This document shows, in pieces, positions 24,133 through 33,133 of a DNA stretch of 64,000 nucleotides. The stretch comes from JADKFD01 sp050250665. GTDB taxonomy: Bacteria > Pseudomonadota > Gammaproteobacteria > Xanthomonadales > SZUA-5. The stretch is taken from positions 58,072 through 122,071 of the forward strand of contig JBFWOF010000011.1 in the NCBI GenBank assembly GCA_050250665.1, given 5' to 3'. A model generated the notes under the pieces. That model saw only the letters and a list, made by a program, of their open reading frames with translations. It had not been told where the DNA came from and did not search any database. A program made the position numbers and the translations under genes. Numbering within the stretch: the first letter of the stretch is position 1; the number at the start of each line of letters is the position of its first letter.

Positions 24133-25461
24133 TCATTTGAGTTCAAAGATGCTGCTGTGCTGATAGCGCGGGATCACGGCGCGAATGAGCACGGTACGGT
24201 GCGGTGCGAAGTAGTGATCGAGACGGGCATTGGGGATGACCAGCTCGCCGGTGGAATCCATGGCGCTGCCGAGGTAGCCGACCGGTTGTTTCTTCGACTG
24301 GCTGAACTCGGGCGTGGCCGAAACGCTGATGTAGAGCTGCGGGATCTGCGCACGCATGTCGCGCAGGGCCTTGATGTCCATGTACAGCGCCCGCCAGGCC
24401 TTGTTGCGACCGTAGACATGGACGTCATTGACGACCCGCTTGTAGAAGGCCTGCTCGAACTGGCGGTTGGCCTTGTCGGTCTTGATCGGGTCGCGATAGA
24501 ACTCGAAGAAGTAATCGGGCACTTCATGGCCGAGGTGATCGCTGAGGTACACCACGGTGTTCTGCAGCTGATCACTGACCTTGCCGGGATCGGCTTCGGC
24601 GTTCAGGCGCTGCTGCCAGCGGAAGGCGCCAGCGACTGCCGCGGGATAGTCCAGATCGGTGATCTGCAGCGCATCCAGCAGCAGGCGATCACGCAACTGG
24701 TACTTGCCCGAGGAACCCTTGTCGACGATGGATCCATGGGTGTGGCCGGCAAGCACGCCGAAGGCGATGTCGCCATTGACCGCTTGCGAACTAACGCTGG
24801 CGACCTGACCCGGTTGACTGCCCAGTCGCACATCCACGCGCAGCGCGTTGAGGTTGGCGGTGCTGATGCGGACGGTGCCATCGGAACCGTCTTCATTGGC
24901 AATGGCGCGGATACCGTCGTAGCCGGTGTCGCCGACCAGCACGGTGGCCAGCACCTTGCCGGCGCCATACCAGCGCACCTTTTCGTCGAACAGATCGCGA
25001 TCGGCCAGATTCGCGGTGTAGGGCGATGCCAGTTCCAGATTGCGCAGCAGCTGGGTGCCCGTCTGGAATCCGGTGTTCCAGCCCTTGACCGCGCGCCCGA
25101 TGAAACTCTGGCCCTTGTGCGCCAGCCCGGACCCGAAATTGGCGGGCGCCAGCATGATGAAGCGCTTGACCGGCACGGTATCGGGCGTGAAGTAGCGCGT
25201 CATCCATTCGCGCACCACCAGCGCTCCGGTGCTGTGGACCACGACATCGTGCGCATGCGGGGTGGTCGACAGACCATTGGCCATCCACGCCTGCTGCATG
25301 GCCTCGGCCAGATCGGTCATGGTCACGTCGTCCTGCAGCGACAACCAGTCGGCCAGATGGATATCCACCGGCGGCGCCGGCATGCCGGCGGCGATGATCG
25401 CCTTGATGTCCTTGAAGGAGGCGAAGTTGTCGCTCCAGCCGTGAAGAATGACGATGGCCAT
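24133..25461 (-). CDS. Alpha/beta hydrolase (lipase/esterase-like)
   Basis: A 442-residue protein. The start is the ATG giving MAIVILHGWSDNFASFKD, with a strong AGGAGG 6 nt upstream; a longer open frame upstream has no such site. HGW is the oxyanion-hole strand. HDVVVHSTGALVVREWM carries the nucleophile Ser77, in H-S-T-G-A rather than G-H-S-x-G-G. Later parts (MLAPANFGSGLAHKG; DGTVRISTANLNALRVDVRL; VLAGHTHGSIVDKG) resemble the lipase/PGAP1-like group. A His in the last block is a possible catalytic base. No signal peptide, so probably cytoplasmic. It is the first gene of a pair with the haem/lectin lipoprotein. Confidence 0.82.
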   Translation of the reverse strand: MAIVILHGWSDNFASFKDIKAIIAAGMPAPPVDIHLADWLSLQDDVTMTDLAEAMQQAWMANGLSTTPHAHDVVVHSTGALVVREWMTRYFTPDTVPVKRFIMLAPANFGSGLAHKGQSFIGRAVKGWNTGFQTGTQLLRNLELASPYTANLADRDLFDEKVRWYGAGKVLATVLVGDTGYDGIRAIANEDGSDGTVRISTANLNALRVDVRLGSQPGQVASVSSQAVNGDIAFGVLAGHTHGSIVDKGSSGKYQLRDRLLLDALQITDLDYPAAVAGAFRWQQRLNAEADPGKVSDQLQNTVVYLSDHLGHEVPDYFFEFYRDPIKTDKANRQFEQAFYKRVVNDVHVYGRNKAWRALYMDIKALRDMRAQIPQLYISVSATPEFSQSKKQPVGYLGSAMDSTGELVIPNARLDHYFAPHRTVLIRAVIPRYQHSSIFELK

Positions 25462-25631
25462 GACGGGCCTCCTGTGAGTCTGCACAGCCGATAGGACAGC
25501 ACGACGAGGGTGTTCGACACTGCGAAATCGAACACGCCCCAGACCAGCCATCAGGGGCCAGTATTTCTTCTATATGTCGCGAAGGCGGGAAATCTCGCAC
25601 CCTGCCGGGGGGGGCGAGGTGTCGGCTGGCC

Positions 25632-25704
25632 TGTGGGAGCGGCTTCAGCCGCGAGTGGCTGTGGCTCTCAGTGGGAGCGGCTTCAGCCGCGAATGGCTGT
25701 GGCG
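25632..25704. repeat. Two tandem GTGGGAGCGGCTTCAGCCGCGA units
   Basis: Two ~48-bp-spaced units of the common (G)TGGGAGCGGCTTCAGCCGCGA palindrome. A variant pair is at 49759-49886. Confidence 0.8.
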
Positions 25705-25955
25705 GGTGGAGTTTCTGTCACTGGAGGACGGCAAACGATCGCCGTTCGGCCTCAACAAGCGGGGCACGGGCTTTCAGAATCAGCCCATCACAGCGTCATT
25801 GCGAGCCACCTTTTCCGTCCCGACAGTGCGCACGGGCCATGAACCGTAGGTTGGGCTAAGCGCAGCGTGCCCAACACCAGCCGCCATTGTTGGGCACGCT
25901 GCGCTTAGCCCAACCTACATCACTGACCACAAATCAACGCGACACGACCTGGATT

Positions 25956-26046
25956 CACTGCGAGGAGCGCAGCGACGAAGCAATCCAGAGTATCGCCGCA
26001 CACCCCTGGATTGCTTCCCCGGATCAAGTCCGGGGTCGCAATAACG
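25956..26046. repeat. Dispersed inverted repeat, family F copy 2
   Basis: The left arm CTGCGAGGAGCGCAGCGACG runs into AAGCAATCCAG. The right arm is CTGGATTGCTTCCCCGGATC plus CCGGGGTCGCAATAACG. A separate imperfect hairpin, GGTTGGGC...GCCCAACC, lies just upstream at ~25850-25916. Confidence 0.75.
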
Positions 26047-26061
26047 CCGGGTCAAGCAGGT

Positions 26062-26142
26062 GTAGCCCGAAGTGCGCGCAGCGCTCTCCGGGCGGTGATG
26101 CGCAAGAGCCCCGGTGAGCCGCTGCGCGCCACACCGGGCTAC
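26062..26142. repeat. REP-like repeat, family C copy 1
   Basis: GTAGCCCGAAGTGCGCGCAG at the left, CACACCGGGCTAC at the right, with an inner GCAGCGCTCTCCGG/CCGGTGAGCCGCTGC pair. Copies 2 and 3 are at 33000 and 37128. They are ~90% identical. Confidence 0.85.
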
Positions 26143-26277
26143 AAGGTCTGAAGCCGCTCCCTCAGACGAAGGCCGCGGCCGCCGGCGCAAAGACCCGCAA
26201 GGCACCCTACCCAAGCTCACGCGCGCCGGAGCCGCGCTACGGCCGTGGCACCTTCGCAGCGCAACTGTCGCGGAGCT

Positions 26278-27327
26278 TCAGCTGGGCGGATTGACGGGTT
26301 GGAACTGAAAGCTGGGTCCGGTGAGGACGGCGGGGTTGGGGATGCCGGCCATCATCGCCTTGGCCTGGCCCTTGAGCGACATCATCACGCCGATGGCCTG
26401 GTTGAACTGCTGCTGGCTGTTGTCGCCGTTGAACATGGCGTGCAGCGAGATCAGCAGGCTGGCGTAGGTGTAGTTGAAGTTGTCGTTGGCGAAGGCCTGG
26501 GCGCTGCCGATGGGATAGCCGGGGGGCACGCCGGGATTGGTGGGTACGGCGTAGACACCGGTGGGATCGAAGGGCACCGGTGCGCCGGTGTAGGCGTAGG
26601 TGGGTGGATTGGAATTCGGCACCGGCACCAGCAGATGGCCTTTCTGGATCTGCATGAAGCGGTAGTAGTGGGCCACTTCGCCATCGCCATCCTCAGGCGA
26701 GGTGCTGGTGCCCTCGCCCTGCTCGATGATCACGGAAATGGCCTGCTGCGCACTGGCCACGTCGGTCACCACGATCGACTCCGGCATGATCTCGGGGCCG
26801 ATCTGGTTGCGCGGCGGGTCGACGAAGGCGCCGTCGCCCAGTTGGCCGATGGCATCGGAAATCGCGGTGTAGAACTCGCCGATGGTGATGGTCTTGCTGA
26901 CCATCTCGGCCATGGCCGCGGACTTGTACACCAGCGGATCGGCCGGGCTCTCGATCTGCAGGAAGGTCTGCAGCTGGGTCATTGAAAACGGTGCCAGGTT
27001 GACCGTGAGATCGGCCTCCACGCCGCCGGGCAAGGGTCCGGGATAGGTGGGCACGAATCCGGGCTTGTCGATGTCGGGCGATCCGCCGAGCGCGTTCATG
27101 ACATTCGACGACAGCGTCATGTGCAGCATTTCTTCGAGCACCACCGACTGGATGATGTTGGCGATGGCCGCGTTCTTGCTGGTGTCGAGCGAGTACAGCG
27201 CGTACAGATACGGCGGGATCGTGGCGTGCTCCAGTTCGATCGCCTGCTGCAGCGAGGCACACACCGACTGCGGGGTGATGGCCGGGCCAGTGAGGCCTTC
27301 CAGCATCGAGCGTTGCAGGCGGATCAT
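26278..27327 (-). CDS. Ferritin-like (VioB/RebD C-terminal-type, PF12902) protein
   Basis: A 349-residue protein; ATG overlaps the upstream TGA (ATGA), with AAGGAGA 7 nt before. Residues 28-46, QAIELEHATIPPYLYALYS, and 61-70, SVVLEEMLHM, give two metal-ligand helices (E31-LE-H34 and E66-ML-H69). The second pair is IIEQGEG (E202) and GEVAHYYRFMQIQ (E217-x2-H220). This is the layout of the ferritin-like half of the iminophenylpyruvate dimer synthases VioB, RebD and StaD, which dimerise oxidised tryptophan in violacein and rebeccamycin synthesis. With the neighbour at 27324 (632 aa) the total is 981, close to the ~1000-residue fused VioB. No tryptophan oxidase (VioA/RebO) is in the window, so the real substrate is open. 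Confidence 0.82.
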   Translation of the reverse strand: MIRLQRSMLEGLTGPAITPQSVCASLQQAIELEHATIPPYLYALYSLDTSKNAAIANIIQSVVLEEMLHMTLSSNVMNALGGSPDIDKPGFVPTYPGPLPGGVEADLTVNLAPFSMTQLQTFLQIESPADPLVYKSAAMAEMVSKTITIGEFYTAISDAIGQLGDGAFVDPPRNQIGPEIMPESIVVTDVASAQQAISVIIEQGEGTSTSPEDGDGEVAHYYRFMQIQKGHLLVPVPNSNPPTYAYTGAPVPFDPTGVYAVPTNPGVPPGYPIGSAQAFANDNFNYTYASLLISLHAMFNGDNSQQQFNQAIGVMMSLKGQAKAMMAGIPNPAVLTGPSFQFQPVNPPS

Positions 27328-29222
27328 CGGGATTCTCCTTGGCTTTGCAGAACCAGTCGGCGGGCGCGGGCGGCTACCTTGCCGCCCTGCTGAGGTGGCG
27401 GGCCCGAAGCCAGGGCTTCGGCGGCGGCCGGCATGGCCTTGCGGGCAGATGGCGACACCGATCCCGGCAGCGGATTCTTGAGCCAGGCCAGAATGGCATT
27501 GCGCTTGGCCGGCGACAGATCGCGGGTGACCGGCATGGCGTTGGGGTTGGTGTCATCCAGGCCGAATGCCAGCAACAGCAGATGCGCGTTGGCGACCACT
27601 GAATCGTAATCGGCCAGATTGAGGAAGCGATTCATCACCGGATAGAGGTTGGCGTACTGCTGGAAGATCGGCTGCAGATCGGTCCAGGTGATGGGATCGG
27701 CCGGGGTGAAGCCGCTCCACAGCAACAGGCTGATGAAGTTCAACTCGTTGATCGGACCGACATTCAGCGCCGTATCGGTGAAGGCCGCACGGATGCCATA
27801 GACCTGGCCATCGATGCCGTAGTCCTGCCCGTTGTTGAAATAGCGGGGCGTACCGGGATCGGTCACGGCCAGCGTCAGCACCGCCTTGCCGTTGTTGTCG
27901 GTGCTTGCGGTGGCGTTGTAGGTGAGAGCGCTGGTGGGCGTGGCCACTGGCGGGCTGGGTGCGACATAGGGAAAGCCGCTGCCGGGCTGCAGCTGACTGG
28001 GATCGAGCGTGAAGCTGATCGAAGCACCGCTTAGCGGCTGACCGAACTGGGTGGCGTACACCGGTATCTGCACGCTGTCGCCGGGACTCATGCGGTAGAC
28101 GAAGCGATCGGCACGGACCCAGAGGCCGTTGCTCCATTCGCTGATCATCGCGCCGGTGGCGCCGGTGAGCAGCAGCTGGCCGACAGCGGCGGCCTGCACC
28201 TGTGCGGCGGTCAGCGGCAGCACGACCACGCCGGCGGTGCGCGGGTACCAGTCAGCGTCGGTGGCATAACCGCTGGCGCCCGTGGCCGCGATCGTGCCCA
28301 GCGCCACGGTGGTGCCTGCCGGAAAGCCCGGCAGGGCGATCGGGTTGTAGGCACTGAGCGTGAGATCGCCAAGATTCTGCATGCTGCCGCCAGCCGTGGT
28401 GCTGGGCAGCGCATTGCCCAGGTCCAGGTAGAGGCAGCTTGCGGCTGCATCGAGCACGCCTGCGCAGAAATTGATCTTGCCCTGCGGCAGGAAGAAGCTG
28501 TTGGAAGGCGCTGAGGCGGCCATGAACTGTCGGCCCAGCAGCAGCTGCCGGGGTTCACTGGCACTGGCCGGCCCGATGCTGCCGACGATGCGCCCGGTCA
28601 TGAAATCCGGCGAGGTGTAATCCAGATTGAAGCCATCGACGTTGAACTTGATCGACAGCAGACCGTCGCTGGCCGCGGCCTTGAGCGCGGTCAGGAAGGC
28701 CGACCCGGCGACATCGGCCCATTGCAGATTGCTCAGCACCGACTGGTACATGGCGCCGGCCACGTTGTCGCCACCCGATGAGCTGCTGGCCCGCGCCCAA
28801 ATGTCCATGAAGGCGGCGGGATCGTAGTCGGCACAGAGCAGGGTATTGCCGGCGGCATCGGCGATGCGCACCTGCAGCCCCCAGATCTCCGAGACCATCT
28901 GCTGTTCGCTATCGAGATCCACCAGCTTGGCCGGTGCCAGCGTGTCGGAATCGGCCACGATGTAGCCGAGCACCGGATCGCTCGCAGTCACGGCGCCGGC
29001 CGGCATCCAGGCCGAGGTCACCGTGCAGCCGAGCAACCGCCACGCGGCGTCGCCCTGCGGATTGAACCAGCCGTTGGGTGGCACCATCCCCGGGCCCTGC
29101 ATCTTCTGGTACTGGGGCTTGAAGATGGCGTTGTCGAAATGCGCCGGATCGTTGTTGACCGTCGACACATTGGCCTGGAAGCGGCCGGCGAAATGCAGGC
29201 GCAAGGCGTTGAGATAGCTCAT
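27324..29222 (-). CDS. VioB/RebD N-terminal-half-like protein
   Basis: A 632-residue protein with CGGAGA 7 nt before ATG. The N-terminus, MSYLNALRLHFAGRFQANVS then TVNNDPAHFDN, matches in pattern the start of VioB (short Met-Ser lead, (R/L)IHFRG, then a V-N..T-x-N-x-DP string). The body is beta-rich (GRIVGSIGPASASEPRQLLL, FFLPQGKINFCAGVLDAAAS, WVRADRFVYRMSPGDSVQIP). The end, YANLYPVMNRFLNLADYDSV then LSPAKRNAILAWLKNP, resembles VioB's Y-x-LVYP-M...LS..K...L.YL region just before its ferritin-like domain. The stop overlaps the start of the ferritin-like gene by 4 nt. I infer a split VioB-type enzyme working as a heteromer. No signal peptide, so cytoplasmic. Confidence 0.7.
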   Translation of the reverse strand: MSYLNALRLHFAGRFQANVSTVNNDPAHFDNAIFKPQYQKMQGPGMVPPNGWFNPQGDAAWRLLGCTVTSAWMPAGAVTASDPVLGYIVADSDTLAPAKLVDLDSEQQMVSEIWGLQVRIADAAGNTLLCADYDPAAFMDIWARASSSSGGDNVAGAMYQSVLSNLQWADVAGSAFLTALKAAASDGLLSIKFNVDGFNLDYTSPDFMTGRIVGSIGPASASEPRQLLLGRQFMAASAPSNSFFLPQGKINFCAGVLDAAASCLYLDLGNALPSTTAGGSMQNLGDLTLSAYNPIALPGFPAGTTVALGTIAATGASGYATDADWYPRTAGVVVLPLTAAQVQAAAVGQLLLTGATGAMISEWSNGLWVRADRFVYRMSPGDSVQIPVYATQFGQPLSGASISFTLDPSQLQPGSGFPYVAPSPPVATPTSALTYNATASTDNNGKAVLTLAVTDPGTPRYFNNGQDYGIDGQVYGIRAAFTDTALNVGPINELNFISLLLWSGFTPADPITWTDLQPIFQQYANLYPVMNRFLNLADYDSVVANAHLLLLAFGLDDTNPNAMPVTRDLSPAKRNAILAWLKNPLPGSVSPSARKAMPAAAEALASGPPPQQGGKVAARARRLVLQSQGESR

Positions 29223-29273
29223 CTAGGCATCTCCGGGGTGGGATGGGTGGGGGGTGTAACCACAAGCTGGAAT

Positions 29274-29347
29274 GTAGGAGCGACCTCGCGTCGCGACCGG
29301 CCAGCCGCACGTCCGTAGCAGCAGTCGCGCCGCAAGGGCGCTCCTAC
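29274..29347. repeat. Palindromic repeat, family H copy 1
   Basis: GTAGGAGCGACCTCGCGTCG at the left, GCCGCAAGGGCGCTCCTAC at the right. Copy 2 is at 58200-58273, almost identical. Confidence 0.85.
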
Positions 29348-29417
29348 AGGTGAAAGAAGTCGGCGTTGGGCTCATGCGGACCCCAAATCAATAGCTTGCG
29401 ATAAGGGTTCATGGAAA

Positions 29418-29489
29418 GAAGCGCAGCGACGAAGCAACCCAGCGCAACGCCGCACGTCCCTGGATTGCTTCGCTGCGCTCGCAATGACG
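29418..29489. repeat. Dispersed inverted repeat, family F copy 3
   Basis: AAGAAGCGCAGCGACGAAGC...TGGATTGCTTCGCTGCGCTC, then GCAATGACG. It sits with repeat H1 in the gap between the ABM-VOC gene and the VioB-like pair. Confidence 0.75.
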
Positions 29490-29597
29490 CCGGGGTTCAT
29501 CGTTCGTGGGCATGGTCGTGCCATCAAAGGTGGCCCGCGATGACGCCCCGGGTGATTCCCTGTCATCAGCAACCGCTGTTCCGATCGCATCACGGCC

Positions 29598-30395
29598 TCA
29601 GCGCTCGAAGGGCTCGATCAGGCCGATGGCGTTGCCTTCGGGATCCTTGATCATGGCAAAGCGATAGCCGTCGACGCTGCTCGGTGGCATGTGCTGCTTG
29701 CCACCGGCCGCCATGGCGCGGGCGATGGCGGTTTCGAGCTTGTCCACCAGCAGATAGAAGCTGTGGCCGGGCTCGAAGCCGGGCACGCGCGGATTGGTCT
29801 GACCGATACCGCCGAGCAGCGGCTGGGTCTGCACGGGGAAATGGACGTAGGAGAAGCCTTCCTTGCCGCTGTCGTACTCCCAGCCAAAGACATCGCTGTA
29901 GAACTTCTGCGTGCTCGCCTGATCCTTGGCAATGACTTCGAACATCACGGCCGGATGCTGGTTGCTGCGGGCCTTGCCGTTGCTTCCGGCCTCGGCGACA
30001 CCATGGCTCTCACGCACGAATCCCGCGTGTCGGGAGAGAAACTGCACGGTGGTGTACGGACCGCTCTTGCCGGACACGAAGTGGCCGCCATAGTCGGCCA
30101 CAAAGCGGGTGAACAGCGGTCCGTTGACGTGCTGCAGGAAGGCTTGCGGGTTGCGGTAGACCTCGAAGAACAGCAGCAACTGCGGCGGCGCGGGCGGCAG
30201 CGACTGCAGCGCATGTGCGCCGGCGTTGGGTGAATTCAGATAAGGCGTGTGCACCAGATAGGTCAGCGTATCGGGCTCCTGCATGCGCACGTCGAAGGCG
30301 AGTCGCGTGACTGCGGCATGCACCTCGGCCTCGCAGCCGGGACGGATGAACCACTGCGAGGTCAGGCTGACGGCGGTGGTGACCAGATCATTCAT
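29598..30395 (-). CDS. Fusion of ABM (antibiotic biosynthesis monooxygenase-like) and VOC/glyoxalase domains
   Basis: A 265-residue protein with AAGGAG 7 nt before ATG. Residues ~8-115 form an ABM-type alpha/beta domain: SLTSQWFIRPGCEAEVHAAV, TLTYLVHTPYLN, QLLLFFEVYRNPQAFLQHVN. Residues ~148-263 form a VOC domain: AVMFEVIAKDQASTQKFYSD, VFGWEYDSG, FYLLVDKLETAIARAMAAGG, RFAMIKDPEGNAIGLIEP. ABM domains include cofactor-free oxygenases and VOC domains bind metal for many chemistries. The fusion fits a tailoring enzyme for an aromatic or electrophilic compound. Its start overlaps the end of the VTT gene by 8 nt, tying the enzyme group to the membrane group upstream. Confidence 0.82.
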   Translation of the reverse strand: MNDLVTTAVSLTSQWFIRPGCEAEVHAAVTRLAFDVRMQEPDTLTYLVHTPYLNSPNAGAHALQSLPPAPPQLLLFFEVYRNPQAFLQHVNGPLFTRFVADYGGHFVSGKSGPYTTVQFLSRHAGFVRESHGVAEAGSNGKARSNQHPAVMFEVIAKDQASTQKFYSDVFGWEYDSGKEGFSYVHFPVQTQPLLGGIGQTNPRVPGFEPGHSFYLLVDKLETAIARAMAAGGKQHMPPSSVDGYRFAMIKDPEGNAIGLIEPFER

Positions 30396-31095
30396 GGGCT
30401 ACTCCTTGTGCAGCGTCCTGCGCTGACAGCAGTCGTTTCAACAGCAGGCGGTGCACCAGCCAGAGCGCACTGGGCAAGGCCAACAGCGCCAGCAGGGTGA
30501 GACCCAGATGCGGCTCGCCAGCTCCCAGCCAGGCGCTGGCGCCGTACAACAGACCGACGATCACCGAGGCCAGGCTCGCGCTGGCGAAGGCTGGCAGCGG
30601 GGCGATGCGCATCACGCCGGCCAGCAGGGCGCTGATCTCCGCCAGCACCGGCAGCGGGCGGGCACCGAGAATCCACCACAGCGCATGGCGGCGGGCGCCG
30701 CTCTGACTACGGTCCCACAGCTGCGGGCCGATCCACGCACGCAAGCGCGGCTCGGGGACCAGCCAGCCGATGCCATAGCCGACGGCAAAGGCCAACAGAC
30801 AACCGAGGCCCACCGCGAAGCCACCCCAGATCGGACCCAGTCCAAGGCACAGCGCAACATTGACCAGACTGCTCGGAATGGGCAGCAGTACATCGGCCGC
30901 CAGCAGAGCAATACCGACCGCTGCCAGCCACCAGCGCCCGTCACCGGCCTGCAGCCATTGTGGCGCGGCGCGATCCATGGCTGCGCCGAAGAAGGCAAAG
31001 GGCAGCAGCACCAGCAGCAACAGGGCGCCGACCAGAAAGGCAAGGCGCAGCCAGCGCAGCCGGCTTTCGTCGAGGATCCGAGCTCCGCCGCTCAT
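30388..31095 (-). CDS. VTT/DedA (TVP38-TMEM64)-type membrane protein
   Basis: A 235-residue protein. The start Met giving MSGGARILDESRL has GGAG 7 nt upstream and overlaps the receptor stop as ATGA. Hydrophobic helices lie at about 18-36, 55-76, 80-108, 140-165, 170-190 and 195-213. The VTT signature region is LLPIPSSLVNVALCLGLGPI with a re-entrant Pro, plus ARPLPVLAEISALLAGVMRI. VTT proteins act in phospholipid movement and membrane homeostasis. A phosphatidylserine decarboxylase homologue lies in the same region (20546), a possible functional link. It is translationally coupled to both the TonB receptor (upstream) and the ABM-VOC gene (downstream). Confidence 0.85.
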   Translation of the reverse strand: MSGGARILDESRLRWLRLAFLVGALLLLVLLPFAFFGAAMDRAAPQWLQAGDGRWWLAAVGIALLAADVLLPIPSSLVNVALCLGLGPIWGGFAVGLGCLLAFAVGYGIGWLVPEPRLRAWIGPQLWDRSQSGARRHALWWILGARPLPVLAEISALLAGVMRIAPLPAFASASLASVIVGLLYGASAWLGAGEPHLGLTLLALLALPSALWLVHRLLLKRLLSAQDAAQGVAHE

Positions 31096-32942
31096 GGCGG
31101 GCTCCATTCGATGGCCAGTCGCAGACGCCGCCCTTCCACCGGTGTGCCGATGACTTCGTCGACACGGGTGTCGAGGGCGTTGTCCAGACCCAGTACCAGT
31201 TGCACCGTGCGAAAGGACTGGCGCAGCGACAGATCGAGCGTGGTCGCCGAGGACAGGCGGCGATCACCGGTGGGAATCGAGGAGTCCAGGCGACCGCCCA
31301 GATGGCGGAGTGACAGCCAAAGCTGCCGGTCCTCCTTGAATGGCACCGAGAGCGCAGCACTGGCCTGCCATCGCGGCCGGTAACGCAGCTCGACAGCGCC
31401 CTGCGGATCGCGCACGCGCATCCAGCTGCCGTCCAGCTGCAAGCGCCAGTCGCGCCAGAGCGATCCGCTGCTGCGCCATTCGAGGCCATCAGCATGGATG
31501 CGCGCTCGGTTGACCAGCTGCGGCGGCGGACCGGCGTCGAAGTCGATGAGATCCTGATAGCGCGCGCTGAACCAGGTGATCCGCGTGGGCCATGCGGAAT
31601 TGTCGGCATTGGCGTAATAGAGCTCACGCTGCAGCGAGCGCTCGAGGGCCAGTTCGGGATTGCCAACCAGCGGATGACCCAGCGCGTAGAAGCTCGGGCG
31701 TTTCTCGCTGCGCGCGATCGACGCGCCGAAGTGGCCGCCGCCCTCGCCCAGACGATGCTGCAGCGACAGCATCGGATGCAGGCTGTCGTCGCCGTCATCG
31801 GGATGCTCAAAGCGCAAGCCGCCCTGCAGACTCCAGTTCTCCCGCTGCCAGCGGGCCTCGGCGTAGGCCGCGGTGGTATCGCGTACCAGGCTGAAGCTGG
31901 CCGGCAACTGAAAGGCGCCGAAATCGATGCGACTGTCGAGTTCGCCGTCTTCGCGCTGATGGTCGATTCCAAGCGTGATCTGCGCATCGTCGCCGAGCGG
32001 CGCCCACCAGTCCAGGTGCAGCTCGTCGCGACGATAGTCGCTGCGACTGGCCAGCGCCGGCAGTCCGAAGGGATCGCGCAGGCCGGGAGCAACACCCGGC
32101 GAATCGTCGTCACTGCGGCGCGTTGAAGTCACCGCCTGCAGCTGCAGGCTGCCACCCGCGGCCGTCGCCAGATCGGCCCGCAGGGACAGCTGCGAGCTCC
32201 GGCCGTGGCGCGATTCCAGATCGCGCAGGACGGCGAGGCGCGAGCCGCCACTGTCATCGGGGAAACCGCGGTTGTCGCTGTCAGCAAGGCGCGCGGCGGC
32301 TTGCAGCGTGGCGCCCTGGTCCAGCGAATGATCCCAGCCGGCGTTGAGCGCCCGGACGCGCTGGAAGCCGCCTTGGCCATCGCCGTCTTCCCGATGGCTG
32401 GCGCTGATCCGCCATGCCGGCTGTGACCAGGCGGCATGGGCGCCAACGAGATCATGGCCGCCGATGCTTGCGCCAACGGCAGCATCGGCGCTGCCACGGC
32501 GGGTGTAGATGTGGATCAGCCCGGCGATGGCCTCGGCATTGACCACGCTGGCGTTGCCGCGGACGATCTCGATGCGCTCGATGTCATCGACGGACAAGGT
32601 GTTCAGATCGACGGCACTGCCGCGGGAGGACAGGGGATCGTTCTGGCGCACACCATCGATCAACACCACGGTATGACTGGGATCGGCCCCGCGCAGGTAG
32701 AGCGAGCCATAACCGCCGCTGCCGCTGCCGCGATCGATGACGATGCCGGCCTGTCGGCGCAGGACGTCGCTGAGACTGAGGCCGCGCAGTGCCGCCAGAT
32801 CGGCCCGACTGAGCAGGGTCACGCTCTGCGTGGACGCCGCTGGCGTGGTCGGCAAGCGCGTGGCCGTGACTTGCTGGGCCGGCAGTACCGGCTCAGCGTG
32901 GGCTGGGCTGGCTGTGAGGCTGACAAACAGCAAGAGTGCCAT
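31092..32942 (-). CDS. BtuB-like TonB-dependent outer-membrane receptor
   Basis: A 616-residue protein. Start chosen at MALLLFVSLTASPAHAEPVL because it gives a signal peptide ending AHA. The frame stays open upstream, but only through the REP copy at 33000. No good ribosome site is seen; a GTG 33 nt upstream is an alternative. After a TonB-box-like QQVTATRLP come the plug domain (LSLSDVLRRQAGIVIDRG, SLYLRGADPSHTVVLIDGVR, DDIERIEIVRGNASVVNAEA) and a beta-barrel of ~500 residues. The smaller length and plug are of the BtuB/vitamin-B12 type, but no cobalamin riboswitch is visible upstream, so the ligand is open. Downstream genes (VTT, ABM-VOC) overlap it, so transport and processing of one compound is plausible (inference). 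Confidence 0.85.
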   Translation of the reverse strand: MALLLFVSLTASPAHAEPVLPAQQVTATRLPTTPAASTQSVTLLSRADLAALRGLSLSDVLRRQAGIVIDRGSGSGGYGSLYLRGADPSHTVVLIDGVRQNDPLSSRGSAVDLNTLSVDDIERIEIVRGNASVVNAEAIAGLIHIYTRRGSADAAVGASIGGHDLVGAHAAWSQPAWRISASHREDGDGQGGFQRVRALNAGWDHSLDQGATLQAAARLADSDNRGFPDDSGGSRLAVLRDLESRHGRSSQLSLRADLATAAGGSLQLQAVTSTRRSDDDSPGVAPGLRDPFGLPALASRSDYRRDELHLDWWAPLGDDAQITLGIDHQREDGELDSRIDFGAFQLPASFSLVRDTTAAYAEARWQRENWSLQGGLRFEHPDDGDDSLHPMLSLQHRLGEGGGHFGASIARSEKRPSFYALGHPLVGNPELALERSLQRELYYANADNSAWPTRITWFSARYQDLIDFDAGPPPQLVNRARIHADGLEWRSSGSLWRDWRLQLDGSWMRVRDPQGAVELRYRPRWQASAALSVPFKEDRQLWLSLRHLGGRLDSSIPTGDRRLSSATTLDLSLRQSFRTVQLVLGLDNALDTRVDEVIGTPVEGRRLRLAIEWSPP

Positions 32943-32999
32943 GCAGTACCCGCGGCTCGCGTTGCCCGAATTCACGAGACTCGCGCAAAGCGGCCTTTT

Positions 33000-33080
33000 G
33001 TAGCCCGAAGTGCGCGCAGCGCTCTCCGGGCGGTGACGCGAAAAAGCCCCGCTGAGCCGCTGCGCGGCACAACGGGCTAC
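33000..33080. repeat. REP-like repeat, family C copy 2
   Basis: GTAGCCCGAAGTGCGCGCAG...ACAACGGGCTAC. It occupies the leader between the hexahaem cytochrome gene and the TonB receptor gene. Confidence 0.85.
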
Positions 33081-33133
33081 GCACGGCGGCGTGCACCGGT
33101 TCAGCTTGCAGAGGCTTTGGCGCTTGCCACGCA

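Noticed and set aside
26278..29222. Violacein biosynthesis cluster
   Set aside because: Only a VioB-like pair is present; VioA, VioC, VioD and VioE are absent from the window.
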